Shown here: piece by piece, positions 53,316 through 62,582 of the stretch
Numbering within the stretch: the first letter of the stretch is position 1
Layout: the number at the start of each line of letters is the position of its first letter
DNA from: Streptomyces sp. NBC_00683
GTDB taxonomy: Bacteria > Actinomycetota > Actinomycetes > Streptomycetales > Streptomycetaceae
Assembly (NCBI RefSeq): GCF_036226745.1
Contig: NZ_CP109013.1
Span: 2,108,001-2,172,000, forward strand
DNA length: 64,000 bases
Direction: 5' to 3'
Position numbers and translations under genes: made by a program
The notes under the pieces: generated by a model
Told to the model about the DNA's origin: nothing
Databases searched by the model: none
What the model saw: the letters and a program-made list of their open reading frames with translations, nothing else

Positions 53316-54374
53316 TCAGAGCATGATGAGCAGACGCGTATTCGCCTTGAGCTTCCTGTTCACCGAACGGCTCTGCACGTAGACCTCCAACTTGGGATTG
53401 TTGCCGGCCTTCACGGAGACCGTCCCGTGGATACCCGTACCGAACAGAAGGCTGCGGGCTGCTTCACCCGTGTAGGCGCGGTCGGTGTCCCTCTCGACCA
53501 CGATGACTTCCTTGTCGGGCTGAACCTGGACCCGGGTGCCCAACTGGTAGTAGCAGGAGCCGCGTTCGTAGGTGACGCCCGGATGCGAATCGACGAAGGC
53601 CCGGATCTCGACCTCCTTGTCGACCTTCAGGAGCCGGTACTTGTCGGCCGAGACCGGTTCGAGGTTCGCCCGCACGTCGTCGACGGATATGTCCTGACCG
53701 ACGGCGAACAGGTTCTTCGTACCGCGCACACCCTGCTCACGGCCCCGGAGGAAGCTGGTGGCGGCGGCGCGCACCGTGCCGATCGCCTCCTCGACGCCCT
53801 CCTTGGAATCCGCGTCCCAGATGGCGATGTTCCCGGCCGGGAAGCCGTAGTTCTGGGCGGTGCGCTTCGCCAGGGAGTTCGGGACGAGGATCGCGGAAGT
53901 CCAGTGGCCCGGAAGCGCGCCCATCTTCGCCGCGATCCTGTCGAGCCAGGGCCCGAGGATGGTCATGTCGCCGTCGTGCCGCCTGTCGCCGCCGGAGGCG
54001 TTCTCCTCGCCGTCCGTGACCACGATCTGGAGGAAGCTGTGCTCTCCGTACTCCTCCCAGATGTGCCCCAGGTCGTCCAGGGACTTCAGAGATGCCTCGA
54101 TGAGGGCAGTGGCGCCGTTGTTGACCTTGTACAGACCTCGCATGGACGGCAGGTGCTTCACGTCCATGTCCCACACCAGGTTCTCGACCCTGTGGTCGAA
54201 GGAGTAGAGGCTGATCCGGGTCTCATGGCCGAGGTTGTCCGACTCGGCCTTCAGCCCCGCCACGAACTCGTCCACGACGCGGATGAGCTGACTCTGGTGC
54301 TGGTGCATGGAACCCGAACAGTCCACTACGAGCGCGACGTGATTGACCTTGTGCTGGATCTTGTTGGCGGACAC
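53316..54374 (-). CDS. von Willebrand factor A domain protein
   Basis: A 352-aa cytoplasmic protein. The vWA domain (about 1-220) has a complete metal-ion (MIDAS) site: D-C-S-G-S-M, N-N-G-A-T-A-L and T-D-G-E-E-N. The C-terminal about 130 residues are beta-rich (V-I-V-V-E-R-D-T-D-R-A-Y, then K-L-E-V-Y-V-Q-S-R-S). The GTG at 54374 follows GGAGGGGGAG. vWA proteins in Streptomyces often accompany tellurium-resistance or protein-quality systems, but no such partner is nearby, so the role is open. Confidence 0.85.
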   Translation of the reverse strand: MSANKIQHKVNHVALVVDCSGSMHQHQSQLIRVVDEFVAGLKAESDNLGHETRISLYSFDHRVENLVWDMDVKHLPSMRGLYKVNNGATALIEASLKSLDDLGHIWEEYGEHSFLQIVVTDGEENASGGDRRHDGDMTILGPWLDRIAAKMGALPGHWTSAILVPNSLAKRTAQNYGFPAGNIAIWDADSKEGVEEAIGTVRAAATSFLRGREQGVRGTKNLFAVGQDISVDDVRANLEPVSADKYRLLKVDKEVEIRAFVDSHPGVTYERGSCYYQLGTRVQVQPDKEVIVVERDTDRAYTGEAARSLLFGTGIHGTVSVKAGNNPKLEVYVQSRSVNRKLKANTRLLIML

Positions 54375-54533
54375 GCGTCCACTCCCCCTCCGAGGCTCCC
54401 CGACTGATGCTTCCAACCTAGGGGGAGGCACTGACAACGGGGTTTGACGGACGATCACCGTGAGCCCCGTCGGATGAGCGCCCGAGCGGGACCGCGGCAA
54501 CGACCTCGGGGGCGGCCGTACGAACCAGGCCGG

Positions 54534-55097
54534 CTAGCGCGCCACGCGGTGGCGGAGGTAGACGAATTTCGAGTTGAAGGTGCGGGTCTCGACGAGTTCG
54601 AGGTCCACGCGGCGCTCGCCCCGGGGAAAGAACGGAATGCCACCGCCGACCAGCACCGGGTAGACCATCGCCCGGTACTCGTCAATCAGATCCAACGCTG
54701 CCGCCTCGGCGGCGAGCGTCGCGCCGCCGATCGCGATGTCGCCTTCCCCCGGCTCGGCCCGCCACCGCTCGATCTCCTCCGCGAGGCCGCCGGAGGCCAG
54801 GCGGGCATTGCCCTGCACCGCCGACAGCGTCGTGGAGAACACCACCTTGGGAAGCCGCGTCCAGAGTGCGGTCCACTCACGGTCCGAGTCGTCGAGCGAC
54901 GAGTCCTGGTCGGCGGTCTCCCAGTACAGCATCGTCTCGTACAGCCGTCGTCCCAGCAGGTGTACGCCGAGCTTCCGGGTCTCGTCGATCCAGAAGCGGA
55001 AGACTTCCTCGTCGGGCGCCGTCCAGTCGAAGGTGCCGTCCGGCCCGACGATGTAGCCGTCGAGCGAGACGTTCATCGCATAGGTCACGCTGCGCAT
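54534..55097 (-). CDS. DHFR/RibD-like reductase
   Basis: A 187-aa protein of the dihydrofolate-reductase-like RibD C-terminal family: M-N-V-S-L-D-G-Y-I, L-L-G-R-R-L-Y-E-T-M, I-A-I-G-G-A-T-L and P-V-L-V-G-G-G-I-P-F-F. The nucleotide-binding G-G pairs are kept. Such stand-alone YyaP/YwjB-type proteins are common in Streptomyces and their substrate is unknown. Confidence 0.9.
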   Translation of the reverse strand: MRSVTYAMNVSLDGYIVGPDGTFDWTAPDEEVFRFWIDETRKLGVHLLGRRLYETMLYWETADQDSSLDDSDREWTALWTRLPKVVFSTTLSAVQGNARLASGGLAEEIERWRAEPGEGDIAIGGATLAAEAAALDLIDEYRAMVYPVLVGGGIPFFPRGERRVDLELVETRTFNSKFVYLRHRVAR

Positions 55098-55600
55098 CAG
55101 GAGGCCTCCTCGGGAGCGGGTTCGACAGTATGACCGCCGGACGCCGCAGAACTCATCGCGGCTCGCGGGCTTCCGCTGCGGCGACCCCGATGCGGGACTC
55201 GATCGATGGCGAGGCCCACCGGCTCGGCTCGGCTGTCGGGACCGGTGTCACCCGAGCGGGGCACTCCCGGCCGTCTCCTCGACGCGTCGGCCCTGGGCCT
55301 CCGTCTTCAGGCCCTCGCCGACCCAGCGCGCCGTCACCGACTGTGCGCGCCCGCGGAAGGTGGCCCGGGAGGTGGACGGAGCGGCCGCCCACACCTCGTC
55401 GAGGAAGGACGTGCCACCGCTCCGCCTGCTGTTCTCGACGCCCGAGTCCGGACCGGCGAAGACGATGCTCGGTTCCTCCCACCGGAAGTACGCGCGTCGG
55501 CCGCCGGCTCGGCGGCGACCAGGGCGGCCGTGTGGGACAGGTCCCGGCTCGGCGTCCTGACCGAGCAGCGGGGTCAGCCATCACCGCAAGGTCGGAGCCT
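55098..55600. other. gap without a recognisable gene
   Basis: Several frames are open in this 500-bp stretch but none has a protein-like composition, a ribosome site or a known motif. It may hold decayed sequence next to the toxin locus. Confidence 0.4.
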
Positions 55601-56278
55601 TCATTCCCCCGAAGTGGCCCGTTCCCAGGCTTCGCGGATCTCGGGCGGGATCCGCCCCCGTGACGGGACGTCGTAGCCGTTGGCCCGTGCCCAGGATCGG
55701 ATCGCTCCGGTGTCGACAGGCTGTGCGTCGGAAAGGGGTGGAGGCTTCCAGAGGGTCGGGCGTGAGGGTGTGAAGTGTGCGGGGCCCTCGACGAAGCTGG
55801 GCGGAAACAGGGGCACCTGAAGTTGCCTGCCGAGGACTGCGACCAGGAAAGCTGTGGCGTTTCCCTCATAGGTGAACCAGCCGGGGCCACGGGCCTCGTT
55901 GACCGCGATGTGCCAGCGGTCGGGTTCGGTTGCGGGGTCGGTGATCCAGAAGAGGTACTCGCCGTTGTCCGTCGCGCCGCAGGTGAAGAGCGTGTCGGGA
56001 TCGTAGGGGACGGGGTGTGTGCCCTGGTCGTAATCCTTCTGCAATTGGGCGCGGATACGGCCCGGCACAGGGCCTGTGATGTTGACGAACTCGGTCACGC
56101 CGTGGGGGTGGAAGAGGCGCAGGTAGTCGTTGAAGGCCCCCGGCCCGTAGCGGTCAGCGAGCTGTTTGTAGTCCCGCGGCAGCGCCATGCCGAGGTCGGC
56201 TTCGATCCTGTCCCATCGGATGGCCATGGCCTGGTCAGGGGGCGGACAGAGCCGAGTGAGGTCGTTGAGGTCGGTCAT
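55601..56278 (-). CDS. SUKH immunity protein fused to Lsr2 DNA-binding domain
   Basis: A 225-aa protein. Residues about 1-165 match the SMI1/KNR4 (SUKH) fold used as immunity to nuclease and deaminase toxins (I-E-A-D-L-G-M-A-L-P-R-D-Y-K-Q-L-A-D-R-Y-G, then T-D-N-G-E-Y-L-F-W). The last about 40 residues (A-I-R-S-W-A-R-A-N-G-Y-D-V-P-S-R-G-R-I-P) match the C-terminal domain of the nucleoid protein Lsr2, including the R-G-R minor-groove motif. The ATG overlaps the RHS toxin stop (ATGA), the normal toxin-immunity coupling. The fusion suggests that immunity works on, or is held at, the chromosome. That is inference. Confidence 0.82.
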   Translation of the reverse strand: MTDLNDLTRLCPPPDQAMAIRWDRIEADLGMALPRDYKQLADRYGPGAFNDYLRLFHPHGVTEFVNITGPVPGRIRAQLQKDYDQGTHPVPYDPDTLFTCGATDNGEYLFWITDPATEPDRWHIAVNEARGPGWFTYEGNATAFLVAVLGRQLQVPLFPPSFVEGPAHFTPSRPTLWKPPPLSDAQPVDTGAIRSWARANGYDVPSRGRIPPEIREAWERATSGE

Positions 56279-59200
56279 TGGATTCCTTGACGACGACGGG
56301 ATTGTTGCGCCGCGTGGTCGGGGTTGACGAAGTCGGTGTCGAGCCTGAAGCCGTTGGAGCCATCAGCCGCCATGTAGATGCGCGACGGCACGGAGTTCGC
56401 GTTGTCGTCGGTGTACTCGAGGTAGACGCTGTACTGAATCGTCTGGCCGGCGACGCCCTGAGAGGGGGCGCCTGATACAGCATCGTAGATCTGTTGCTCC
56501 AGGTCACGCATATGGGGACTGTTGGTCGGGTTCTGCGTGATGGTGAATAGATTGTCCAGGCTGTCGCCGGTGCCTCCCAGCATTCGAGCCAGCATGTGCC
56601 CGCGTGCCTGGTTGTAATCGTTGCCGTGGAGAAAACCTGGTGGTCGCAGCCCATTGTTGGCATGGGTGCCTTGATCGAGCATGTCGCGCGTGACGGTCGC
56701 ATGCATCTCGTTCGGCCGACCGTGCTCGTCCTGGGCGAATACGACTTTGCCGCCCCAAGTGTGGTCCGGAGAGCAGCCCGCCAACCCCAAGGGGTCAGCC
56801 ATGGTGAACGGGTTGGGCACGTAGGCGTAGTGGTTCGCCGCCGGCGCCAGCCCCAGCGGGTCCGGGCTGATGTAGCGCCCTGTCTGCGGGTCGTAATAGC
56901 GGTGGACGTTGTAGTGGAGTCCGGTCTCCGGATCGAAGTACTGCCCAGGAAACCGCAGAGGTGTGTACGCGGTGGCGTCGCTGTTCCACTGTGTGGCGCC
57001 CGAGACCGTGGAGCGCGCCCGCCAGGCCACGGCTCCGTCCGGGGAGACCATGTAGTGCGGGCTGCCGGTCAGATCGTTGACGATGGCGAAGAATCGGCGG
57101 TCCACGTCCTGCTGATCGTCGCCGTGGTGCTTCGTCTCACGCTGCGCGAGCGGGTACAGGCCGGCGTAGTCCCACACCAGAACGGTGTTTCCGGTCCGCT
57201 GCTCTGCCAGTTGGGCGCCGTCCCAGCTGTATTCGATGCGTTCGAGGACGGCCCCGTCCGGATCCTGTTGCACCTTGGCGATCCTGCGGCCGAGGCCGTC
57301 GTAGAGGTAGCGCCAGACAGTTGCCTGAGGGGTGTGCACCTGTACCAGATGGTCTTCGGCGTCCCATTCAAAGGTCCAGGTCTGCCGTTTTCCGCTGAGG
57401 GTTCGAACGCTGCGCGAGGTCAGTCGGCCCTGCACGTCGTAGGTGTAGTGCGTTCTTCCCGATCGGGACAGGCGGGTGCCGTCGTAGAGACGTTCACCGG
57501 CGCTGTCCTGCCCAGGGGCCCGCGCGGGAAGATCGGCCCGGGTCTGGTCGCCGGCCAAGTTGTAGGAGTACTGCTCGCTCCAACCCCGGGCCTGCACACC
57601 GGTGATTCGGCCGGCCATGTCGAGGGTGAATGTGCGGCGGCCCGTGATGCTGTCGTCGATGCCGACCGGCGCACCGTCGGGCTGGTAGGTGAAGACTCTC
57701 TCGAGGATCTCAGCCTCGGGAATGCTGACGCTGTGCCGCGTGAGCCGTCCGACCTCGTCCCACTCCTGCCGCGCAGCCAGTGAATCGTCCAGGCTTCGGG
57801 AGGTCTCCCGGCCGAGCGCGTCGCGTTGGAAGCGAAAGGTGTGCTCTCCGACTGTGAAGGCGCTGAGGCCTTCGAGCCCGTACTCAAGGCTGCTCTCGGC
57901 GCCGCTGGGGGCACGCCGCCACGTGCGTCGGCCCTGTGCGTCGTAGGCGTATCGGAAGGTGCGCCCGTTGACCGTCTCGGCAACGATCCGACCGGCTTCA
58001 TCTGTTTCGAGGGTGACGCGTGCCTCAGGACTGGCTATCTCCTGGAGGCTGCCCGTCGGCGCGTAGGAGAAGGACGAGACCACGTCGTCGTCGTGGGACA
58101 CCTGGACAACTCGGCCGAGGGCGTCACGTCGGTAGACAAGGCTCTGTCCTTCCATGTTGGTTCGCTTCGTCAGGCGGCCGGCCGCGTCGTGCTGGTACAT
58201 CAGGGTGCGTCCGTCGAAGTCGGTCTCCCTCACGAGCCGTCCAGCCTGGTCGTAGACGTACGTCCACTCCCGGCCGCGGGTGTCGGTGACCTTGGTCAGA
58301 CGCAGTTCACTGTCGTGGGTGAAGTGGTAGCCGGGCTCGTCGCCGCTGCGGGAACTGACCGGTACATCGAAGTGGGTGTAGTTGTGGGTAACGGTGCGCC
58401 CCATGCGGTCGGTATGGGTCCGAAGGTTGCCCTCACCGTCCCAGCTCCACTCCTCTCGGGTGCCGTCAGGCAGTTCGCGGCAGGACAGCCGGCCTTCGAC
58501 GGTCCATTCCTGGCGAAGGGTGCCGCCCTCCGCGTCAGTGACCGCGGTGATGCGGCCGAAGCAGTTCCGGGTGCTGGTGGCTGTGGCCCCGGTGGCCGCT
58601 GTGACAGCCAGCGGTATCCCTGCCGCATTGTTCGAGACAACGACCGCTCCGCCTGCTTGTGGGCGGACCTCGGTAACAGCGCCTGTGCTGTCGAACACGA
58701 AATCTGTTCGCTCGCCGACCGGGTTGATCACGGCGGTGCGGTTGCCTGCTGCGTCGTACTCGTACCGGAAGCGTCTTCTGCCACGCTCGACGATCTCGAT
58801 CGGCAGACGCTGCTCGTTGTAGACCGCAGTGGTGCGTTCACCGTCCGGCGCGGTCATGGCAATAACGTTGCCGGCCTCATCGCGATCGAGCCTCGTCGTG
58901 TGGCCAAGCGGGTCGGTTACCGTCAGCATCCGGTCGTAGGCGTCGAAGGTGTACTGGGTGGTGTTCCCCAAGGCGTCAGTCTCGGCTACGACCTGGTGGC
59001 GGTCGTTGAGGTGGAAAGCCGCGGTGGCACCGGTTGCGTCCGTGAACTGGGTGATCCGGTCACCGGTCTCGGTACGGGACCCGTAGGCGAAGGAGGAGGA
59101 CAGGAACCCCTCGGGGCCGATCGTGCGGATCACACGTCCTGAATCGTCATAGACGTACCGATAGGTCGAGTCGTTTCGGTCGGTCCACGAGGTGATCCGC

Positions 59201-60981
59201 TTGTCCTGGTCATAGGTGAAACTCAGGGGAATTCCTGAGGAGTTCGTGACCATTTCCAGGCTTGCGTCGCTATCGAAGCCGAAAGCCACCACGGGGACAG
59301 GGCCCTGCGGAGTCTGGAGCGACAGACCGGTGACGCGCCCGAGTTGCGTGTCGGAAGTGACCCGCACTCGATAGCCGCCCTCGTGCAGCACGGCGGCGGG
59401 CAGGCCGTACTCGTCGCGGTGAATCCGGATGGCGTTGCCGTTGCGGTCTTCGACCTCGCACAACCAGTACAAGCCGCCACGGTAGGGGTTGCCGGTGAAT
59501 CTGCGGATCAGCCCCGTGAGCGGGTCCGTCACCACGTACGTGGTATCACCCGTCGCCGTGGTGTCCCCACGCGTGAGCGGAAGCCTCTCGCCCTCGACGG
59601 GACACAGCTCCGCGTCCTCGTCGGGCAGAGCCGGGTAGAGGAGTACGGAACCGTCCTCGCGCGCCCAGGCGGCACCCGTGCCGAGAAGTTCCAGACGCTC
59701 GTCCAGAGTGGATGCCCAACTGATTCCAAAGAAGTGACCGTAGCGATAGTCGGATATATGGGTGCGCCGGAGCACGAGCGGCAAGACTCCGGGCAGTGCC
59801 AGATCAGTCTGTGGCAGCACCATCTGCCCACTGGCGACATCGACGGGGTCCGTCGCGCAGCGCCGTTTGGACAGGGAGACCGCATTGCTTCGCGGGTCCT
59901 CCTGTGCGTTGCGCATCGAGGGTGGCGGGCGGCGGCGTCCCCCTCCGTCGTCCACACGCCGTTCGCCCTTGCCGTCACCCTTGGCATCGCCCGAGGTGAC
60001 CTTGTTCAGTCCGTCACGAATATCGTGGTCGGTATCCTTGTGGGTCTTGGAACTCCTGGTAAGGCCGTTGGGCACTGTCTTGCCCACGTGGTCGCCGAGG
60101 TCACCGAGCGCCTTACCCAGCTTCTCCACCACCCCCTCGATCGTGGTGTCGAGCACAGCGGTCAGGGAATCCTTGCCCTTGGCCCGGCCGTGGTGCCCCT
60201 TGGCCTTGCCGAGCTTGCCGCCCGTCTTCTCACGCATCGTGATCTGCACGCCGGCCAGGTGCATACCGGCCTTGCTGTGCGCATCGTGGTCGATCACCGG
60301 GCCGCCACCCGGACCCGGACCCGGACCGCCCGACCCACCCACCGAGTTGATCCGCAGCGCGTCCTTGCCCGCCTGTGCCGTCTGGCCGGTGTTGTAACCG
60401 TCCTGCACACCCGCGACGTTCAGCGCCGTCTGAACAGCCAGGTCCGCCACGATGTTCTCGATCGCGGCGACCGCCGGCTCGGTGAGCGTCGCGACAATCT
60501 CCGACACCGCCGCCTCGGCCATTTCCTTCAGGATCCGCTTGAAGGCGATACGAGTAGCTGCGATCTTCGCGCCCGCCAGGAGCGTCGACAGGCCGGCCGT
60601 CACCGGTGCAAACGCCAGGGTGATTCCCACCGTCGCGACCAGGTCCGCCAGCTCAGCCACGGCGGCTATCTTCCGGGCCACGATGATGTCCGCGACCCTG
60701 TCCAGCGCACCGGCGACGAGACGCGCCGCCTTCGCCAGGTCCTTGTGCTTGCCCTGCACCTTCGACCAGTGCTTGTCCAACGCGGTCAGCGACTCGCTCT
60801 GTCCGCTCGCGAGCAGCTTCTGGATGTGCTGGTAGGCCGCGTACGCGTCGTCGTCCGCGTCGTCCCCGAACTCCCGTAGTGCGTCCGCCATATCGCGGTA
60901 CGCGTCCTCATCGACGTTCGGCCAGCCCACACCGACCACATCGAGCATCGTGTCGACGCCCTCAGGAATCGTGTACCCCAC
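56275..60981 (-). CDS. RHS-repeat polymorphic toxin with non-specific endonuclease tip
   Basis: A 1568-aa toxin. Residues 1-215 are a helical WXG/ESX-like N-terminus with a hydrophobic region, without a signal peptide; then a glycine-rich linker, a basic segment, a DUF6531-type entry (C-A-T-D-P-V-D-V-A-S-G-Q-M) and about 25 YD/RHS repeats. The core ends with D-P-L-G-L at about 1400. The tip (about 1403-1568) has R-G-H-M-L-A-R-M-L-G-G and N-L-F-T-I-T-Q-N-P-T-N-S, matching the Endonuclea_NS_2 DNA/RNA non-specific nucleases of contact toxins. Export is likely by the type VII or another contact system. The GTG at 60981 follows GGGGGATG. Confidence 0.9.
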   Translation of the reverse strand: MGYTIPEGVDTMLDVVGVGWPNVDEDAYRDMADALREFGDDADDDAYAAYQHIQKLLASGQSESLTALDKHWSKVQGKHKDLAKAARLVAGALDRVADIIVARKIAAVAELADLVATVGITLAFAPVTAGLSTLLAGAKIAATRIAFKRILKEMAEAAVSEIVATLTEPAVAAIENIVADLAVQTALNVAGVQDGYNTGQTAQAGKDALRINSVGGSGGPGPGPGGGPVIDHDAHSKAGMHLAGVQITMREKTGGKLGKAKGHHGRAKGKDSLTAVLDTTIEGVVEKLGKALGDLGDHVGKTVPNGLTRSSKTHKDTDHDIRDGLNKVTSGDAKGDGKGERRVDDGGGRRRPPPSMRNAQEDPRSNAVSLSKRRCATDPVDVASGQMVLPQTDLALPGVLPLVLRRTHISDYRYGHFFGISWASTLDERLELLGTGAAWAREDGSVLLYPALPDEDAELCPVEGERLPLTRGDTTATGDTTYVVTDPLTGLIRRFTGNPYRGGLYWLCEVEDRNGNAIRIHRDEYGLPAAVLHEGGYRVRVTSDTQLGRVTGLSLQTPQGPVPVVAFGFDSDASLEMVTNSSGIPLSFTYDQDKRITSWTDRNDSTYRYVYDDSGRVIRTIGPEGFLSSSFAYGSRTETGDRITQFTDATGATAAFHLNDRHQVVAETDALGNTTQYTFDAYDRMLTVTDPLGHTTRLDRDEAGNVIAMTAPDGERTTAVYNEQRLPIEIVERGRRRFRYEYDAAGNRTAVINPVGERTDFVFDSTGAVTEVRPQAGGAVVVSNNAAGIPLAVTAATGATATSTRNCFGRITAVTDAEGGTLRQEWTVEGRLSCRELPDGTREEWSWDGEGNLRTHTDRMGRTVTHNYTHFDVPVSSRSGDEPGYHFTHDSELRLTKVTDTRGREWTYVYDQAGRLVRETDFDGRTLMYQHDAAGRLTKRTNMEGQSLVYRRDALGRVVQVSHDDDVVSSFSYAPTGSLQEIASPEARVTLETDEAGRIVAETVNGRTFRYAYDAQGRRTWRRAPSGAESSLEYGLEGLSAFTVGEHTFRFQRDALGRETSRSLDDSLAARQEWDEVGRLTRHSVSIPEAEILERVFTYQPDGAPVGIDDSITGRRTFTLDMAGRITGVQARGWSEQYSYNLAGDQTRADLPARAPGQDSAGERLYDGTRLSRSGRTHYTYDVQGRLTSRSVRTLSGKRQTWTFEWDAEDHLVQVHTPQATVWRYLYDGLGRRIAKVQQDPDGAVLERIEYSWDGAQLAEQRTGNTVLVWDYAGLYPLAQRETKHHGDDQQDVDRRFFAIVNDLTGSPHYMVSPDGAVAWRARSTVSGATQWNSDATAYTPLRFPGQYFDPETGLHYNVHRYYDPQTGRYISPDPLGLAPAANHYAYVPNPFTMADPLGLAGCSPDHTWGGKVVFAQDEHGRPNEMHATVTRDMLDQGTHANNGLRPPGFLHGNDYNQARGHMLARMLGGTGDSLDNLFTITQNPTNSPHMRDLEQQIYDAVSGAPSQGVAGQTIQYSVYLEYTDDNANSVPSRIYMAADGSNGFRLDTDFVNPDHAAQQSRRRQGIQ

Positions 60982-61105
60982 GAAGCAACATCCCCCGGTT
61001 CACAGCTCATCAGCTCAACCCACAAAGCGATTAGCAAGCATGCCACGAGATGATCATGGGAGACTCTCCCGCCTCCCTCAGGTTCACGAGATGCGCTTTA
61101 CCGCG

Positions 61106-61573
61106 TCACAACACAGGCGTGTCCCGCAGAGGTTGCGGAAGACTGCGGTGCGGTGGCGCGCTGTTCGCAACCATGCCTGCCATGCCGGATTGCCAGCCGG
61201 GTCGGTGGTGTCCGGGGTGGACATCCTCCGCGGAGGCTTCCTGCGGCGCCGCTCTGATGCGGAGCCGAGCGGTGATGTACGCGGCGGGCTGCGCCGGGCG
61301 CCAGTCGAGCCACCAAGAGGTCAGGTCGGCGCTGATGTCGTGAACGTCCAGCCCCTGGTCGATGAAGGGCCTCAGTGCGTACGCAAGGCGGCGCAAGCCT
61401 TCACCCTGGGTCCACCCGACGAGCGGCCGGACCTGGCGGGCGATCCCGATGTCCTGGGCGACCTGCCGCGGACTCCGGCGCGATGAAGGCTTGGAGAGTG
61501 AGGTGGTTCGGGCCTCGCGCGCTCGCGCCGGGTATCTCTCACAACAGGGCAAGGTCAGGCTGCCATTCGTCAC
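61106..61573 (-). pseudogene. degenerate HTH/replication-related fragment
   Basis: The reading frame has one family-like segment, L-R-R-L-A-Y-A-L-R-P-F-I-D-Q-G-L-D-V-H-D-I, as seen in Streptomyces plasmid- and mobile-element-linked helix-turn-helix proteins. Both flanks are low-complexity and no ribosome site is clear. Probably the remnant of a larger gene. Confidence 0.35.
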
Positions 61574-61639
61574 CGAGATTCATTCGGCTGAAGATCTGAC
61601 CCCCGACGAGCAGAGAGGCGGCCACGCCAGGAACAAGGT

Positions 61640-62116
61640 TCAGACAAAGTAGTCCTCGGCGTCTTCCATCTCACTGCCCATCAGGCTCATCATCGCCTCG
61701 TATTTTTCACGACCGAGGTAATACGCCCCCGTATGATGAGAAAAGAAGAAGCGTCCATTCTCATCCATGAGAATGGTGGAACCGTCATAGGTGTCGTATC
61801 CCACCGGGAAAAGCTGTACACCGAGGTCTCCGGCGAGTTCAGAGGTCTCCTCGGCATCCCCCTTGAATACAATATGCGGCGTGAAAATCGCGAAGTTTTC
61901 CGGTGCTGTGTCGATGACAGCCCGGAGGAACGCGTGCTCCCGAATGAATGCGCGGGCGGGCGCGGGGGGCTCGATTTCCACACCGTAGGCCCAATACCGC
62001 TCAACTACGACCGCGATCGCCTCGGTTGACGCCTCCTCCCCGACATCGCGTCCCGGGTACCACCCGCCTCTCGTCAGCCACCCATCTACTTCTTCAACTG
62101 TGGAAAGAACCGGCAC
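61640..62116 (-). CDS. SUKH-3-like orphan immunity protein
   Basis: A 158-aa protein of the SUKH-3 immunity type: V-D-G-W-L-T-R-G-G-W-Y-P-G-R-D-V, then L-F-P-V-G-Y-D-T-Y-D-G-S-T-I-L-M-D-E-N-G-R-F-F-F-S-H-H (with the break in the middle ignored) and a C-terminal acidic tail. The matching toxin tip is not next to it; it lies upstream of the RHS gene. It may protect against a lost or alternative toxin tip. The base composition is lower in GC than its neighbours, as usual for exchanged immunity genes. Confidence 0.8.
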   Translation of the reverse strand: MPVLSTVEEVDGWLTRGGWYPGRDVGEEASTEAIAVVVERYWAYGVEIEPPAPARAFIREHAFLRAVIDTAPENFAIFTPHIVFKGDAEETSELAGDLGVQLFPVGYDTYDGSTILMDENGRFFFSHHTGAYYLGREKYEAMMSLMGSEMEDAEDYFV

Positions 62117-62582
62117 AGTCGCCCTCGCCTACCTAACCGTGACACCGATCAACGGGAGTATTCTTGAGCACAATCGACAGGCCTCTTTGCAAACTCCGCC
62201 GTTCCGATCTTTACGTTATCCCCATTTCTGTGCCTTGCAGTCGATTCGATACCAGCGCTACCTTGGCACCTTTGACGCATGGCGTTGCTGTAGTGACTGG
62301 CGCTGGTGCCGGCCAGCTCCGCCTCGCCATACCGCTCGCACAGCCGCCGGGCCAGATCCATGGTCCTGGGGTTGTCCGTCGTGAAGGGCCCTACGTAACC
62401 TCGACCCGGACGAGCAGGGTGGTGACCGATGAGGCACACCGTGTCCTTCGTGCACTTCCAAACAACTGGTGGGAAACACCCGTCATGCGCGACCGTTGGC
62501 ACCCGCACGTCGCCTCCCTGGCGCAGTTGACTTCATAACCCCACAGGGGACTTCCCTGCCCGGCCCAACCCTCAGGACGAGC
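62117..62582. other. gap with a doubtful small frame
   Basis: A 119-aa minus-strand frame at 62149-62508 (with G-R-G-Y-V-G-P-F-T-T-D-N-P-R-T) has no recognised motif and no ribosome site; treat as unproven. The plus-strand promoter of the GH43 gene probably lies in the right part. Confidence 0.3.

Noticed and set aside
57826..59142. Long plus-strand frame opposite the RHS gene
   Set aside because: Antisense to clear YD repeats; no motif of its own.
61756..61775. Perfect 9-bp inverted repeat CATTCTCAT-CC-ATGAGAATG
   Set aside because: It lies inside the SUKH-3 coding region and is encoded by ordinary conserved codons; no regulatory context.
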